Shown: positions 1-12,499, numbered from the stretch's first letter. The stretch: 64,000 nt of DNA from Buxus sempervirens (GCA_947561395.2 OX387188.1:10690061-10754060); one strand, 5' to 3'. Numbers and translations: made by a program. The notes: a model not told the origin generated them from the letters alone.

Positions 1-196
1 TCACCGGAGTGATCATCCCTCCGTCAACACACGGGCTCAACGCAAAAGTGGGAGAGTCGCCACCATTCATGATTTTGGGGTGAGAATGGACACCAAAGAG
101 TTCAAAAGTAGCAAAAATAGCCAAAAGACAAATTCTAGGGTAAAAATAATCCTACTTGAAAATCAAATCCAGAGATGGGTAAGGGGATTAGATTAT

Positions 197-227
197 GAAC
201 GGGGGAAGGTGTTAGGCACCCCCATTC
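197..227 (-). other. Conserved LTR-end hairpin, 13-nt loop
   Basis: A 9-bp stem (GAATGGGGG with CCCCCGTTC on the minus strand, including one G-T pair) closes a 13-nt loop that starts TG and ends CTT. It belongs to a set of seven found in every Tat-type LTR end of this window. Confidence 0.75.
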
Positions 228-1879
228 ATCCACACGAAGTGGTTGCCAAGTGTATATTCGTGCTAAAAAGAAAATAAGAAGCTTGCTAAAAATCATGAAA
301 AAGCCTTGAAAAAGGAACAAGTGTATGATATATTCACATGAAGATCTAAATGGATTCTAGATCCTCTCTCATGTCAATATCATTTCTGGAATATCTCAAA
401 AGATGGAAATCAAAGCTCAAGTTGCTCAAAACCAAGTTAAATCGAATCCGGAAAATTCGGTAAAAAGTATGCCATTTGCCTTGAAATCATTCAAATCCAA
501 TTCTGAATTGAACCAAACCAAATCCATTTGAAATATTAGGGTAAATAAGAGTCTCATGCAAAATTTCACTTCATTCCGATAAAAATCCTAGGAGTTATGC
601 TTCTTTGAAGTTGCTGCTAGGGATTTTTAAAAGTGGTAAGTGGGCAACTTTGGAAAATTGTCTAGAAAAATCCACTACATAAAAGTCCACGAAAATTGGT
701 GTGGTTGAAGTTTGTATGGCCATCTTTCCAGAGAAACTAGCCTCATACAAAAAGCCCTTCGGATGTGCCTTGGGTGGTCTCCCGAACAGGCCCCGAAGAT
801 CACAGATTTACCCAGAAAAGTGCAAATGAGCAGTTCTGAGTAAATCGGCTACCAATAATTCAAATGGGATCAAAAAATTATGAAACCAACTGGATTTGAA
901 AATAGACTCAAAAAGGAGTACTCAGAAATAAAAATCACTCGAATCGGACTTAAAACGAACACATGGCGGTCCGTCGAAGTGACAAGTTATGTACTTGGAC
1001 CTGAACTGTCCACTTAACTTCGACAGAGAGGTGTCCAAAATCCGCTAGATAGAAATTCATGAAATTTGGTGGACATAAACTAGACAGCCTCACCTTTCCC
1101 ATGGTTCTGGAATCGCCCCAAAATTCATCCGGATGATGAAGTTATGGGCGTCCGAAGTAAGGGTACAGGTGCTATCAAGCTAAGCCACTTTTGAAGAAAA
1201 TCAAATCCGAAAATTAACAAAGTGTGTGAGATTCGTGTGAGATGAATCCAAAACCTTTGAAAAACATTTAAAAACACTCCAGAATTTTATTGAGGCCATT
1301 TATTGGAGATTTATCACAATGAATGTAGTAAATCCTCAAATGTGAGCCTATTCACAAAAAAGGTGTAATATGTGTGCAAGAGTGAAAAACCAAGCAAGAT
1401 CAATACAACATGCATATAGATTCAACAAGATAGGTTCTAGCATAGCCTAGGGTTCCGTTCTATTATCGTTTCCCTCTGTTCTCTCTCCCCGTTAAACACG
1501 GATCTTCGAAATAATCAAGGGTACTTTGATTAGGGAACGGTTTTCAAACATTCAAAAGCCTTATGCTACATGGGTTCTAGCACTAGGGTCAATCCCCAGT
1601 CTCGTTTCTCCTAGATCCGCCTTCATGTTTTACGGCTAGGGGAGTCTTGAGATACTTTGAGCCGGGGAAGGATTTCCACACACAAAGAAGGCTTTACACT
1701 ACAGAAAGGTAGAAGAAGAGATCTAGATCTAGGAATGTAAAGACAGAAAATAAAAAGAAAAGTTGAGGCTTACCTGAGTTCTGGAGGCGATTCCGCAGCG
1801 GTTTTCTTCTTCTCTTGGAGTTCTTCTTTGCGAGAATTCAAAACAAGAGTTGAGTCTTTTTGCTTGAGGAGGAGCCTCC

Positions 1880-1887
1880 TATTTATA
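1880..1887 (-). promoter_or_regulatory. LTR TATA box (TATAAATA)
   Basis: TATAAATA on the minus strand, followed about 110 nt downstream by a splice-donor-like CAG|GTAAGC. The same arrangement occurs at 39177 in the related LTR. Confidence 0.55.
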
Positions 1888-2048
1888 GGCAAAGGCTAGG
1901 GTTAGGGTTGGTGAGATTGGTAGACACAACATAATGTCTATAGCCCACCAACCTTAACCCTAAGGCTATTTCCGAGATTTCCCCTCATTTAATGAGGGAT
2001 ATGATGGTAAAAGTGAAAAGCTCTTGAAAAACCCTAATTTTGAGCAAA

Positions 2049-2206
2049 ACTAGCGTATCCGGTATATCAGGCCGGATACACAAGAGCTTTAATGTATCCG
2101 GCCTATGATGCCGGATACACTAAAGGCTCCTTGTATCCGGCATTTGAGACCGGATACAAAGGAAAGTACTTGTATCCGGTCTGAGTTGCCGGATACAAGG
2201 AAAAAA
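2049..2206. repeat. Array of four 7-nt-loop palindromes (GTATCCGG/CCGGATAC)
   Basis: Four successive imperfect palindromes with arms of 8-9 nt around a 7-nt loop; the best is GTATCCGGC, 7 nt, GCCGGATAC. Spacers between them are about 10 nt and unrelated. The homologous LTR at 38766 has a similar array with partly different stem sequence. Confidence 0.8.
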
Positions 2207-2766
2207 GCCTTTTTTCCAAATTTTAACACAGGCAATACTTATTTACATGTAATATCGTTTAAGTAAATGTCCTCGTATTTTTTAATCTCCATTTACTTAA
2301 GATATTACATGTAAATAAGCAAACACCCCCCATTTGAATCCATTAAAAATAGTTCCAGACCCAAATTCCAAGTGAATAAAAAGTCAACTTTCCAGTTCTA
2401 GGCAAAATTCCGATTTTTCAGGTCTGGAAAAAAGGTTCAATATGTTAAAACCAAGGTATTCGCCAAGATTTAAAATCTCAAAAAATTCTTTTATGCAATA
2501 ACATGGCTAAAAACTTGATTACCGGGAAAAATTATCTTGAAATCTGGCTTTAAAAAATATTTCATTTTCTGGGGTCAAAAGTCAACAAAATTCAACCGGA
2601 AAAAGTTTGACTTTGCACAAAAGATTGAATTCGGGCCTTTTCCTTTTCCGTTTTGGATTCAAATGGGTTAAGTATCTCAAACCCAATGCAAAGAATTGAA
2701 AATTCCAATAAAATATTTCTCTCCTTCAAGATTTATCAAAAATCGTGCAATTTTGGGGTGTCTACA

Positions 2767-3058
2767 TCCCCACATCAAGTAGTGCACTTTATCCAAGCAT
2801 ATTAGTCCAAGCTTTGCAAATTTTTCTTAGGTATTTTACCTTCTCCTAATGATGTGTACCCAAAAATAGAATTTTCAAGCTCATTGTATAAGATGCTTGA
2901 CTGATGCAATTAAGTTTCGCCATATTGTTTGCCCCTTCAACAACCTAAATTGTGGCAAGCTTTCTTGATTCATGACTAGCACTACTGCCTCACAATCCAT
3001 TGATCTATCTTTGTTTGGCTGCTCATCTTAATTAGGAAGGGTCCCGTGAGGAATAACT
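2767..3058 (-). other. Probable Athila 3' region, non-coding or degenerate
   Basis: Sequence between two LTRs, continuous with 5491 onward once the solo LTR and its duplicated site are removed. No long frame survives. Short minus-strand open stretches could be decayed coding sequence of the 3' (env-like) part of the Athila element; this is inferred from position only. Confidence 0.35.
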
Positions 3059-5485
3059 TGTGACGCCCCGGACCCGGACATGTTCATCAAAAGTATATGC
3101 CGGTTCCTTGATGTCAGGTAAGGTCCCATAAATGCTTCCTAAATTAATAGAAAACTGCTATATAACAGCTGTAATAGTAAGGTTGTGTGAAGACTTTAAC
3201 ACCTGATAAATCACAGTTATATATAACATCATTGTGGGTGCAAGTGAAGACAAAAGCTAAACCTATATACATATTTCCAACAAGAAGATCTACTGATAGG
3301 GTTCCACTAAGTTTTATACACACAGTCTCTCTTTCTCTCTACACAATTTATACAAGATCCAAAAATAGACAATTACAAAAAATGCCATCCAGCCCTAGCC
3401 AGGATAGTAATAATCCTCAGGGCAATAATCATCATCAGGATCACTATTTCTTTCTACCCCAGTTCGCGCTCGCCCTCCAGATCTATTTGAAAACAAAACC
3501 GTTAAAACAAATTGCGTAAGACTAATGTCCCAGTAAGTAGCACAATGCATGATAAGAACAATTTATGCAAATCTTTAAACAATTCAGTAGCATGCTTATT
3601 TACTATATGATCAATCTCTGACAAAATCATACTAAGAAGCATATCAATCTCGTATAAACAATACTTTGAACTTGGTGCAATCATAAATCATAAGCAGATA
3701 AATTCAGATTAATCCAAACCACGATCTCAGAAAAAATCTCATGTCCAATTCGCCACCTCACGATTTACAGGGAAAGATCTAACTAGGATCGCTCGTCCAA
3801 AGCGGAGCACTCAAGCATGAGACATGCATGAGCTAGCAAGTACAACCCAGTCGAACTAGTTAGCGGGTTAGTGATCTCTCTTAGACCATCAAGTTAGTGA
3901 TCTCTATTAGACCATAGAGTTGACTTTACAGGTTGTTGTGGCACATTCTGAGGTGGATGCAAGTTCACAACCCTCGGCCCATCATGAGCTAGGGTGAATG
4001 GCCGTCCACAACCCCCAGAACCGTGTATTACATTCTGGACAAGAGTATAAACTTTTCACACAAGTTATCCCAACACACTATCTGGCTTAGACATGGATCC
4101 ATTCTACAACCAAGCCCACCAAACCACGATTCAACAATCACGGTTCAACAATCTCAGCATGGTTTACAACTCAGTACATTTACTTTCAAAAGCATCTTTT
4201 CCTTATAATACCAAAGCAACACCAATAGAAGTAAAAACACAACCACAAATTCGAGTACATCATAAGAATGCCATTTGTACCTTGAATAACCTTAGAAAAG
4301 ATCTCAGAGGAATGTTCCAGTAGGGGAAATCAAAACAACCTCACTCTACAAGAGTATGGAACTAAAAGTATCTTCAAAGACTAGTTTATTAAAACATGCA
4401 CAAAATCCTTATAAAATGAAATTTTATTGAAATTCCTGTGCAAGTACTTCCTAAATACCAAAATCTTAGTTATACATATGTTGGATTTGATTAAAAACAA
4501 TTTTGTAGTGAAAAACACCTAAAATTGGAAAAATATGAATTTTCTTACTTGGGCGCTCGAGCCTGCTTCAGGTGCCCAAAACTAGCTCTCGGGTTCAGAA
4601 AACTCAAGCTGGGCGCTCGGCCTTCAAGTGAAAATTTGGCTGGGCGCTTGAAAGCAACTTCAGGCGCCAGGCTAAAAATCAGGGTTTTTCACAGTTGCGA
4701 TTTTCTGGGTGTTTTTCTGAAGTTTTGCTATCAAAACCTAATTTGTTTGTTCTAAAACTTTGGGAATATATTCTAAATTGCTAGGGCATCCTTTCTAAAG
4801 GTTTCTACAACGATTTATCCTACCAAGCACGACGGATTTGCAGAAAATCTTCAAGTGAACCCTAGAATGCCTAAATCTGAATTTTTAGTTTAGAGTTCAA
4901 ATCACAGCAGTTTAAGGCACGAAAATCTTCAAGGAACACTCAAGAATCAACATCTAATCATTCCAAACTAGTTTTACGCAATTCAAACAGTAAAACCTCA
5001 ACATCACATAACCTTGATGAACATGGTTTCCATTTAAAACAGAAATTTCTTCGCAAAAATATTTCGAAGGGTGCTACTTACATGTAGGTGTGCGAATCCA
5101 ATCTAAGAGCTCCCCTTCTTCTTCTCCTCCTCTTCTTCTTCCTCTTCCCTTCCCTGCAGTTGTTTTCTCTCTTCACTCACCTACTGTCGAACGAAAGAAC
5201 CTATGGTTCTTTAAAAATCAATTAGTATATATATAATATTTACTTAATCGGTTTAAACCACTTGACTAAACTAAACCGAATCCAACCAACCGAACCTAAT
5301 CTAACTAAACCAAACCCACTCATTTAAACCAACCCAAACCAACTTCAACTAACCCAAACCATTTTATCTTATTTACTTAAAGTAAACCAAACCATATCAA
5401 CCAATTGGAGTTAATAACTCTAATTAAATATTTTTACTCTCTACTTCCTCTTAATTAAAATTACTTAAATATCCAGGGTCTTACA
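3059..5485 (-). mobile_element. Solo LTR (gypsy-type), TSD TAACT
   Basis: It is bounded by TG...CA and flanked by identical 5-bp duplications TAACT (3054-3058 and 5486-5490). On the minus strand it starts TGTAAGACCCTGG and ends GGGGCGTCACA, the style of Tekay/Del-like LTRs. Leader features on the minus strand are a purine-rich tract (5100-5160), a splice-donor-like ATGTAAGTAGC (about 5082) and a GCGC-rich island (4545-4675). No internal retrotransposon sequence is present, so it is a solo LTR. Short reading frames inside it are chance. Confidence 0.85.
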
Positions 5486-5490
5486 TAACT

Positions 5491-6176
5491 TATCCCACAA
5501 TTCCCATGAGCTCTTCTTCAATTTCTTCAACATTTCTCAACTCTGACACATTCAAAGCAACACAAGTCAAATGCATTGTTGTGTAAACTGTTGCTATACA
5601 AGCCTCTACTAAATATATTCATAAAATCCATATTTTCTTAGATAATTTAGCAAAATTGAGCTCAAAATTCTAAAAATTTTGAAAAATTGGGCATGAATCA
5701 CACCTTCCAACTAACTTCTTGCTATTCCTTAGCAAAGGAAGTGATTATCTAAGTTTAAGCATGCCTCACACCTCAGAAATTAGATTCACTTACTGAAAGA
5801 TAGAACAAATTGAGTGAATTGGGCATTGAAACTAAAAAAACTAGCTTGTAGGCCACATGGAGCTTCTTGAGCCCTCAACAATTCAACAAAGGGTAAGGTT
5901 CTGATATTGCTTTCACTGAGTGTTAGTGTGTGGAAAATTTGTATTTAGTGATTTCTAGGACCTCTCAAAGTATTATTCAACTTAGAAACCCTCAAAGCAA
6001 GCCAAGTTGGTTTTTGTTCCAAGTCAAAACTATTGCAAATGTGGCTTTCACTCTAGCACACTACAAGAAGCTTTATTTTCTTTTCAAAACGCCAGTGATA
6101 GGTAGCCTTTTCCAATGCACTTTACAAAGAGGTCACTTTGTCCCTCTTCTTTTTTCACTTGATTTCAGACCACTTT
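5491..6176 (-). other. Probable Athila 3' region, non-coding
   Basis: Continues the sequence interrupted at 3058. No convincing frame or RNA gene seen. Confidence 0.35.
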
Positions 6177-6545
6177 TGTGACATCCTGGCTGTCTGAGAG
6201 GGCGGTTGTGATGTGGACAGAGTAAGAGACTTGGGCAAGCTACTACAATGGCGAGCTATCAGGCAAGGATGTGCATATGGTTGGGATCCCACATCGCTCG
6301 GGGAGGGTATGGGGATGTGCTATAAGTAGTCTTGTGATTCCTTACTCAGCAAGAGGCCTTTTAAGACATAACACGGGATTAAATCCCCTTGGAACCCTCA
6401 AGTTAAGCGTGCCCGGGTCAGAGGAGTGCTATGATGGATGACAACTAGGAAGTTTTCTGGTATTATCCCTTGATAACAAATCTGTGAGTACCCATTGGGC
6501 CCAGAGTGGACAATATCTTGTTGGGCATGGGTCCGAGGTGTTACA
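6177..6545 (+). mobile_element. Cassandra TRIM solo LTR with 5S-like domain, TSD ACTTT
   Basis: A 369-bp unit runs TGTGACATCC...GTGTTACA with identical flanks ACTTT (6172-6176 and 6546-6550). It carries a degenerate 5S rRNA domain, the hallmark of Cassandra terminal-repeat retrotransposons in miniature. Only one LTR is present, so this is a solo LTR produced by LTR-LTR recombination. Cassandra has no protein; its LTR is thought to use an RNA polymerase III promoter of 5S origin. It sits in the 3' region of the Athila relic. Confidence 0.9.
6378..6460 (+). promoter_or_regulatory. 5S rRNA-like Pol III promoter domain of Cassandra
   Basis: Contains AAGTTAAGCGTGC (6402-6414), matching the 5S internal-promoter box A region, and GATGGATGAC (6435-6444), matching box C (GGATGGGTGAC in 5S). 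The 5S-like spacing is kept, but substitutions and the lack of a full 5S gene make it a Cassandra domain, not a rRNA gene. Confidence 0.85.
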
Positions 6546-6550
6546 ACTTT

Positions 6551-7365
6551 TTTCACTTTTTCTTCTCTTTTTTTTCTTTTTAGCAGAAATTTTTTCTGCC
6601 ATCTTTTTTTTATATATTTCTTTTTCTTTTTTTTTGTTGCATTTTCTTATTGATTCCTTTTTGTTTTGGGCCTTGAAGATATGGTTCAATAGAGCTCTTG
6701 GGGGTTGATTGGTTAAAAACACTAATTGAGGCTTAAAAATCAACTAAACACTCACTGTTCTAACCATTCAGAATTAATGTGGACCATGAAGCTCCCTATT
6801 CTAGGTTATAGTAAAAGAAATTGACATATTTAGAATGAAAAACAAGCTGAAACCTAGATAAATAATCTTAAGCATGGGACTAACTTGAATCATTTGCTCA
6901 CTTGAGGGAATGAGAATATACATGAAAGTTTATACAATGAGCTACCCCTAATACCCTGCAACTAAGATCAAGCAATGCAATTAAAATTTGGAGGTTAAGG
7001 GCTAGAAAAACATGGATATTATGAAGAGAGTAATGTTTGATATTTTTTCATGGAAATAGTAGAAAAATAAAATAGCAATTCTTTTACCAATAACATGCAT
7101 CAGCCTTACCAATAGCATCACAAACTTCTCAAAGTAAAGCACAAATTAAAGGGTATTACCTGAAGTGAGCTAAACCAAACTGAGTAAATTATTGAAATTG
7201 GAAGATAACCTGAAAGTTAAGAAGAATAACCCAAGAACTTCAACTATAAAGCAAAAAACTAAAACATATAAAGACAAATTAACAAAACAAAAGAAAAAGA
7301 AACACTAAAAACTAATCTAAACATGGGCCTAGTAAGTGAGATCTTGCAAGTGAATGGGGGTATCC
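6551..7365 (-). other. Athila 3' non-coding region
   Basis: Lies downstream of the Athila integrase on the minus strand. It begins with a pyrimidine-rich run (6551-6660). No conserved frame; AT-rich with short poly-A stretches. Confidence 0.45.
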
Positions 7366-7462
7366 TTAGGTGAGAAATTGGCCGAGAAGGGTTTTAGCCT
7401 TTGGCCATTACCTTAAAGGCATTGCCATTTTGAGGATTGGTGATTTCTACTGCTCCATGAGG
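7366..7462 (-). pseudogene. Athila integrase C-terminal tail
   Basis: On the minus strand it reads PHGAVEITNPQNGNAFKV, the conserved tail of Athila-group integrases, which continues the WVGP...SVF segment at 9820. A frame change follows at once and a stop ends it. It is cut from the rest of the integrase by the solo LTR at 7468-9814. Confidence 0.75.
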
Positions 7463-7691
7463 GAAAATGTAAAACCCCGAATTTTCCTTAAATAATAAAT
7501 TAAATTAATAAATAATATTATTGAGAGTTATAATTGATGGAAATATTTTATTATTGTAGGGGATGATCTAATTAGTGGAGATCTAGAATTAGACGCAGAT
7601 CTGCCCGTCCGATCATGAGATATCGAGGTATGAATTCTGATTGAGCGTGTGTATGGAGTTTTGTGTATGTGAGATACATGGGATCGGAGAA

Positions 7692-7699
7692 TATAAATA
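7692..7699 (+). promoter_or_regulatory. LTR TATA box
   Basis: TATAAATA about 225 bp into the LTR, followed by a GA-rich leader and a donor-like GAG|GTAGGTG at 7904. Confidence 0.5.
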
Positions 7700-9310
7700 T
7701 TAGTTTAATAACCTAAACACATACACGTTCGTATTCTCGCTCGTCTACTTCAGCCGCAAGCGACAAACACGATCGAGCAACTGAGGAAGAAGGAGAAGGA
7801 GGAAGAAAGGACTGGGTTTTGGTATTCTTCATCGTCCAGGGATTATCTCATGTTTGTGAGTATAGTTGGTTGGAGAAGAGAAGGAGAAATACGCACGAAA
7901 GAGGTAGGTGACACCGTTTTACCTTCGTGTTTGGATTTACATTCGTTTAATTGCAAAAGCATGTTTTTATGATATGTAATGATGTATATAGTTAGATAAT
8001 CATATTATAAATATGTTAGAATGAGTTTAGACGAGAAAAATCACATTTTGGAACTAATTATGTTCGTTTTCGAACAACCACCGACCTCGACTGTGCTCGG
8101 CGATCGTCGGCGATCATCAGCGCTAGTTATAAACTGTAGACCGCCGAAGACCGATGGAAGACGTACCGTCGGTGTTCGATTTTGAACTACCGCCGACCAC
8201 AAACCATCGGGGCGATCCTAGGCGCTCTGTTCAGATTTTGTAGATTTTCGTAATTTCACCCTGATTCAATTCCAAACTATTTTTAGACAATTTTAATGAT
8301 TAAATAAGATGTTTTAAGGCTAAAATAAATTATCTAATTCCTTGTTTTACAGAAAAATAAATTAGGAAGATATTTAGGACATTAGTTGCCAAACTTTGAA
8401 AGAAATGGAGAAACCTAGTTTTTGGAAAACCTAACTAGTATTTAATTACTAGAACATCTTCTAAATGACACTATAAACTAGAAAACTTTATAAAGAGAAT
8501 TCAGAACTCAGATGACCGAATATTGAAGTAATTGACAGATTTAACCTTTATATGCCGCTAGGCACCAACCCTTATAAAAATATTATATTTTAGGTAATTT
8601 TTGGAGTCTAGTGGGCATAGCTGGTTATGGATCCATAGTTGTTGCTAGATAGCTAACGGATATGTCATTTTGGTTGAGTTACTCCTATATACAACGCGCT
8701 TCCTTTGCAAGTTAGTTGGTTTGGGAAGGTCCTATGTCTGGAGGGCACCCCGGTAAGCCGCTGGTGATTTCCTGTACATGTGGATAAGCGACCATCTCCA
8801 TGTATTGATTCTGATGCTGCATGCTGGTGGTACATGCCAACTCTGATGGGTACGTGTGCAATAAGTCGGTGATTACGGCTCTTGTCTAAGCTGCGCTGCA
8901 TGGGACTTGAGTATTATTAGTAGCATTGCTCTTAAGCCGCACGATAGTATAGCAATTGATTGAAAATCATCTCAAAAGGTTTATCTATCTTTGTGAGTCC
9001 TACAAATGACACTGAAATCACAACACTTGTTATTATTATTGTATACATGCTGAAGGCATGTGATTGAGATATTAATCGGATGTGACTGTTTAGTGCATCC
9101 TAGCAAAATATGAATTATGTTATAGATTTTGATATTGGATTCTTATAATAGAACTTGCTGAAATTCATCTCTAGAACTATTTATCATACTGTTTTGTATT
9201 CATGAATGATACGAATGATTATACGAGCCTGCTTAGTCGATATTGCTTAATCGTGCATGAACTGTTATTTTACTTATATGAACTGTTTAATCATGCTTGT
9301 GTTACCTACT

Positions 9311-9326
9311 GGGATATTCGTATCTC
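9311..9326 (+). other. GAGATA-TTCG-TATCTC-type hairpin
   Basis: GGGATA and TATCTC form a 6-bp stem (one G-T pair) around TTCG, 23 nt before a pyrimidine tract ending in CAG. The same element recurs in most Tekay-like LTRs here. Confidence 0.65.
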
Positions 9327-9819
9327 ACTCTACTTTTATTTCATTTTTCAGCTGATACGCGAGAGGGGGATCTTAGTGATTTCCAAGGAGAGGTAGCTGA
9401 GTATACACCGGAGGATTACTTTTATCCAGATCTTGTTTGAGGTGGATGATTGATTTAGACTTAGTCATATTTGATAGACTATTTTTCATTTGGATTTGAT
9501 GTACTAGAGAGATGAGAGAGATAGTAACCATTTTATTTTACCAGACTTTGATATTAATGATTGATGATCAACTTAAATGTTTATTGGAGGATTTTAGACT
9601 ACACTTCCGCACATACTTGTTTCCGCAACAACTCTGATAGTATAATAAAGTGAATGGATTTTATTTCTTTGGTCTGGTATATTATTGATGATGTATTTGA
9701 TATGGGCCAGTAACACCTCGGATTTGGTTGTTGAACTAAATTCGGGTTGTTACAGTAGCGAACCGGGTTCGGGTTGGGTGCCGGTTTGCACTGACCCGGG
9801 TTCGGGGCGTTACAAAAAA

Positions 9820-10150
9820 CACTTTTGACAATGCAAGGACCTACCCATCTAGACCTAAGCTTGCTTGGAAAGAGATGAAGTTTGGAATTGTAAAGTGGCA
9901 CTTGTTGGTTTGGTTCAAAAATCCTTCTTTGAATGTGCTTACCATGTTGCACCTTCATCCTTTCCTTGGCAATGAGGGTATTATCATATGCATCCCTCCT
10001 CAATTCTTCAAGTTTAGCCACTTGAAATTTTCTTACATTATCAGTTTCACTAAGGCCAAAATTAAACTGTTTTATAGCCCAATAAGCCTTACGTTCAAGC
10101 TCAACTGGTAAGTGACAAGGCTTTCCATAAACCAGCCTATAGGGAGACAT
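9820..10150 (-). pseudogene. Athila integrase C-terminal part
   Basis: Minus-strand frame begins [19 protein letters not shown], the conserved stretch after the integrase catalytic core in Athila/Tat elements, and continues to RSRWVGP, an integrase C-terminal motif. It is separated from the catalytic core (12500-12754) by the solo LTR at 10151-12494, and from its own tail (7366-7462) by the solo LTR at 7468-9814. The frame itself is open for about 110 codons, so these insertions, not point mutations, did most damage here. Confidence 0.85.
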
Positions 10151-12494
10151 TGTGATGCCCCGAACCCAGGTCAGTGCAAACCGGCACCCGACCCGAACCC
10201 GGTTCGCTACTGTAACAACCCGAATTCAGTTCAACAACCAAATCCGAGGTGTTACTAGCCCATATCAAATATACATCAAGAATATACCAGACTAAAGAAT
10301 TAAAAATCCATTCAATTAATCATATTATCAGAGTGCGGAAACAAGTATGTGCGGAGGTGTAGTCTAAAATCCTCAAATAAACATTAAAGTTAATCATCAA
10401 TCATTAATATCAAAGTCTGGTAAAATAAAATGGTTACTATCTCTCTCATCTCTCTAGTACATCAAATCCAAATGAATAATAGTCTAATCAAAAGTACTAA
10501 GTCTATATCAATCATCTACCTCAGACAATATCCGGGTAAAAGTAATCCTCCGGTGTATACTCAGCTACCTCTCCCTGGAAATCACTAAGATTCCCCTCTC
10601 GCGTATCATCTGAAAAATGAAATAAAAGTAGGGTGAGATACGAATATCCCAGTAGGGAACACATGCATGATTAAACAGTTAATATAAGTAAAGTAACAGT
10701 TCATACACGATTAAGCAATATCCACTAATCAGGCTCGTATAATCATTCGTATCATTCATGAATACAAAACAGTATGAAGAACAGTTCTAGAGATGAATTT
10801 TAGCAAGTTCATTTATAAGAATCCAATATTAAAATCAATAACTTTATTCATACTTTGCTAGGATGCACTAAACAGTCACATCCGATCAATAACTCAATCA
10901 CATGCCTCCAGCATGTATTCAATAATAAGAACAAGTGTTTCTAATTTCAGTGTCATTGTAGGACTCACAAAGATAGATAAACCTTTGAGATGATTCTCAA
11001 CCAATCGCTATACCACCGTGCGGCTTAGGAGCAATGCTACTAATGATACTCAAGTCCCATGTAGCGCAGCTTAGACAAGAGCCGTAATCACTGACTTATT
11101 GCACACGTACTCATCAGAGTTGGCATGTACCACCAGCATGCAGCACCAGAATCAATACATGGAGATGGTCGCTTATCCACATGTATAGGGAATCACCAGC
11201 GGCTCACCGGAGTGTCCCTCCAGACATAGGACCTTCTCAGAGAAACTAACTTGCAAAGGAAGCGCGTCGCACAAGAGAAAAACTTAACCCAAATGACATA
11301 TCCCTCAGCTATCTAGCAACAACTATGGATCCATAACCAGCTATGCCCACTAGACTCCAAAATTCCCTAAAATATAATATTTCTATAAGAGTTGGTGCCT
11401 AGCGGCATATAAAGGTTAAATCTGTCAATTACTTCAATATTCAGTCATCTGAGTTTTGAATTCTCTTTATAAAGTTTTCTGGTTTATAGTGTCATTTAGA
11501 GTTGTTTTGATAATCAAATAATAGTTAGGTTTTCCAAAAACTAGATTTCTCAATTACTTTCAAAGTTTGGTAACTAATGTCCTAAATATCTTCCTAATTT
11601 ATTATTTTGTAAAACAGGGAATTAGATAATTTATTTTGGTCTTAAAACATCTTAATTAATCATTAAAATTGTCTAAAAATAGTTTGGAATTGAATTAGGG
11701 TGTGAAATTACGAAAATCTGCAAAATTTGAACAGAGCGCCTAGGATCGCTCAGAATCGCCCCGGCGGTCTGTGGTCGGCGGTAGTTCAAAATAGGACGCC
11801 GACGGTACGTCTTCCAGCGATCTTCGGTGGTCTGAGATTTTTAACTAGCGCCGAGGATTGCCGAGTACAGTCGAGGTCGGCGGTCATACAAAAATGAACA
11901 GAAACAGTTCTAAATCGTGATTTTTCTCGTCTAACCTCATTCTATCATACATATAACATGGATACTAAACTAAATACATCAATAGATCATATAAAAACAT
12001 GTTCTTGCGATTAAACGAACGTAAAATACCAAAACGAACGAAAAATATGTCACCTACCTCTTTCGTGTGTGGTTTCTCTTCCTATTTTCCAAACAAGGGT
12101 TCTCACAAGCGTGAGGTAATCCCTGGACAATGAAGAACACCAAAAACTAGACCTTTCCTTCTTCCTCTTCTTCTTCTTCTTCTCCTTCGGCTTGGTTGTC
12201 GCTAGCGGCTATTCAATACGAGCGAAATACAAATGTGTATGTGTTTAGGTTATTTAATTGGTATTTATACTCATTGATCCCATGTATCTCACATGCAAAC
12301 TCTCCTATACACTCTGCCCAATCAGAATACATACCTCGATATCTCATGATCGGATGGTCAGATCTGCATCTAATCCTAGATCTCCACTAATTAGATCATC
12401 CCCTACAATAATAAAATATTTCCATCAATTATAACTCTCAAGAATATTATTTATTAATTTATTTTATTATTTAAGGAAAATTCGGGGTTTTACA
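10151..12494 (-). mobile_element. Solo LTR, Tekay-like family, minus orientation, TSD GACAT
   Basis: Bounded TG...CA with identical flanks GACAT (10146-10150 and 12495-12499). Inserted within the Athila integrase frame between the core and the MSPYRLVYG stretch. It is an inverted copy of the LTR at 7468-9814: start, TATA box (12262-12269), donor (about 12057), GCGC-rich island (11735-11890) and GAGATA hairpin (10635-10650) all correspond. No internal region, so a solo LTR. Confidence 0.93.
12262..12269 (-). promoter_or_regulatory. LTR TATA box
   Basis: TATAAATA on the minus strand at the position matching 7692 in the inverted copy. Confidence 0.5.
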
Positions 12495-12499
12495 GACAT

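Larger units (their letters stand above)
1..2766 (-). mobile_element. Tat-type Ty3/gypsy LTR, cut by window start
   Basis: Read on the minus strand it starts TGTAGACACCCC at 2766 and runs to the window edge, close to its expected end. The same sequence occurs on the plus strand at 38766-46745, where start, end and 5-bp target duplication are all visible, and that copy defines this one. From its 5' side it holds an array of short palindromes (2049-2206), a TATA box (1880-1887), a splice donor (CTCAG|GTAAGC, plus positions about 1768-1776) and a 31-nt hairpin (197-227) near its 3' end. A degenerate duplication of about 120 bp lies at 1436-1680. It is probably a solo LTR, but the left flank is outside the window. 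Confidence 0.8.
7468..9814 (+). mobile_element. Solo LTR, Tekay-like family, plus orientation
   Basis: Starts TGTAAAACCCCG and ends GGGGCGTTACA. Flanks are GAAAA (7463-7467) and AAAAA (9815-9819), a 5-bp duplication with one change. Inside are TATAAATA (7692), a purine-rich leader, a donor-like GAG|GTAGGTG (7904), a GCGC-rich island (8085-8235), a GGGATA-TTCG-TATCTC hairpin (9311-9326) and an acceptor-like pyrimidine tract plus CAG (9349-9351). It belongs to the same family as the inverted copy 10151-12494 and the chromovirus 3' LTR at 27674/47628-49673. Confidence 0.85.

Noticed and set aside
1895-1912. Telomere-like TAGGGTTAGGGTT (also the inverse at 39163)
   Set aside because: Only two units within a transcribed LTR leader; shared by both copies of the LTR family.
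6378-6460. 5S rRNA gene
   Set aside because: Only a degenerate 5S-like domain within a Cassandra LTR with its own target duplication; ends and many conserved 5S bases are missing.
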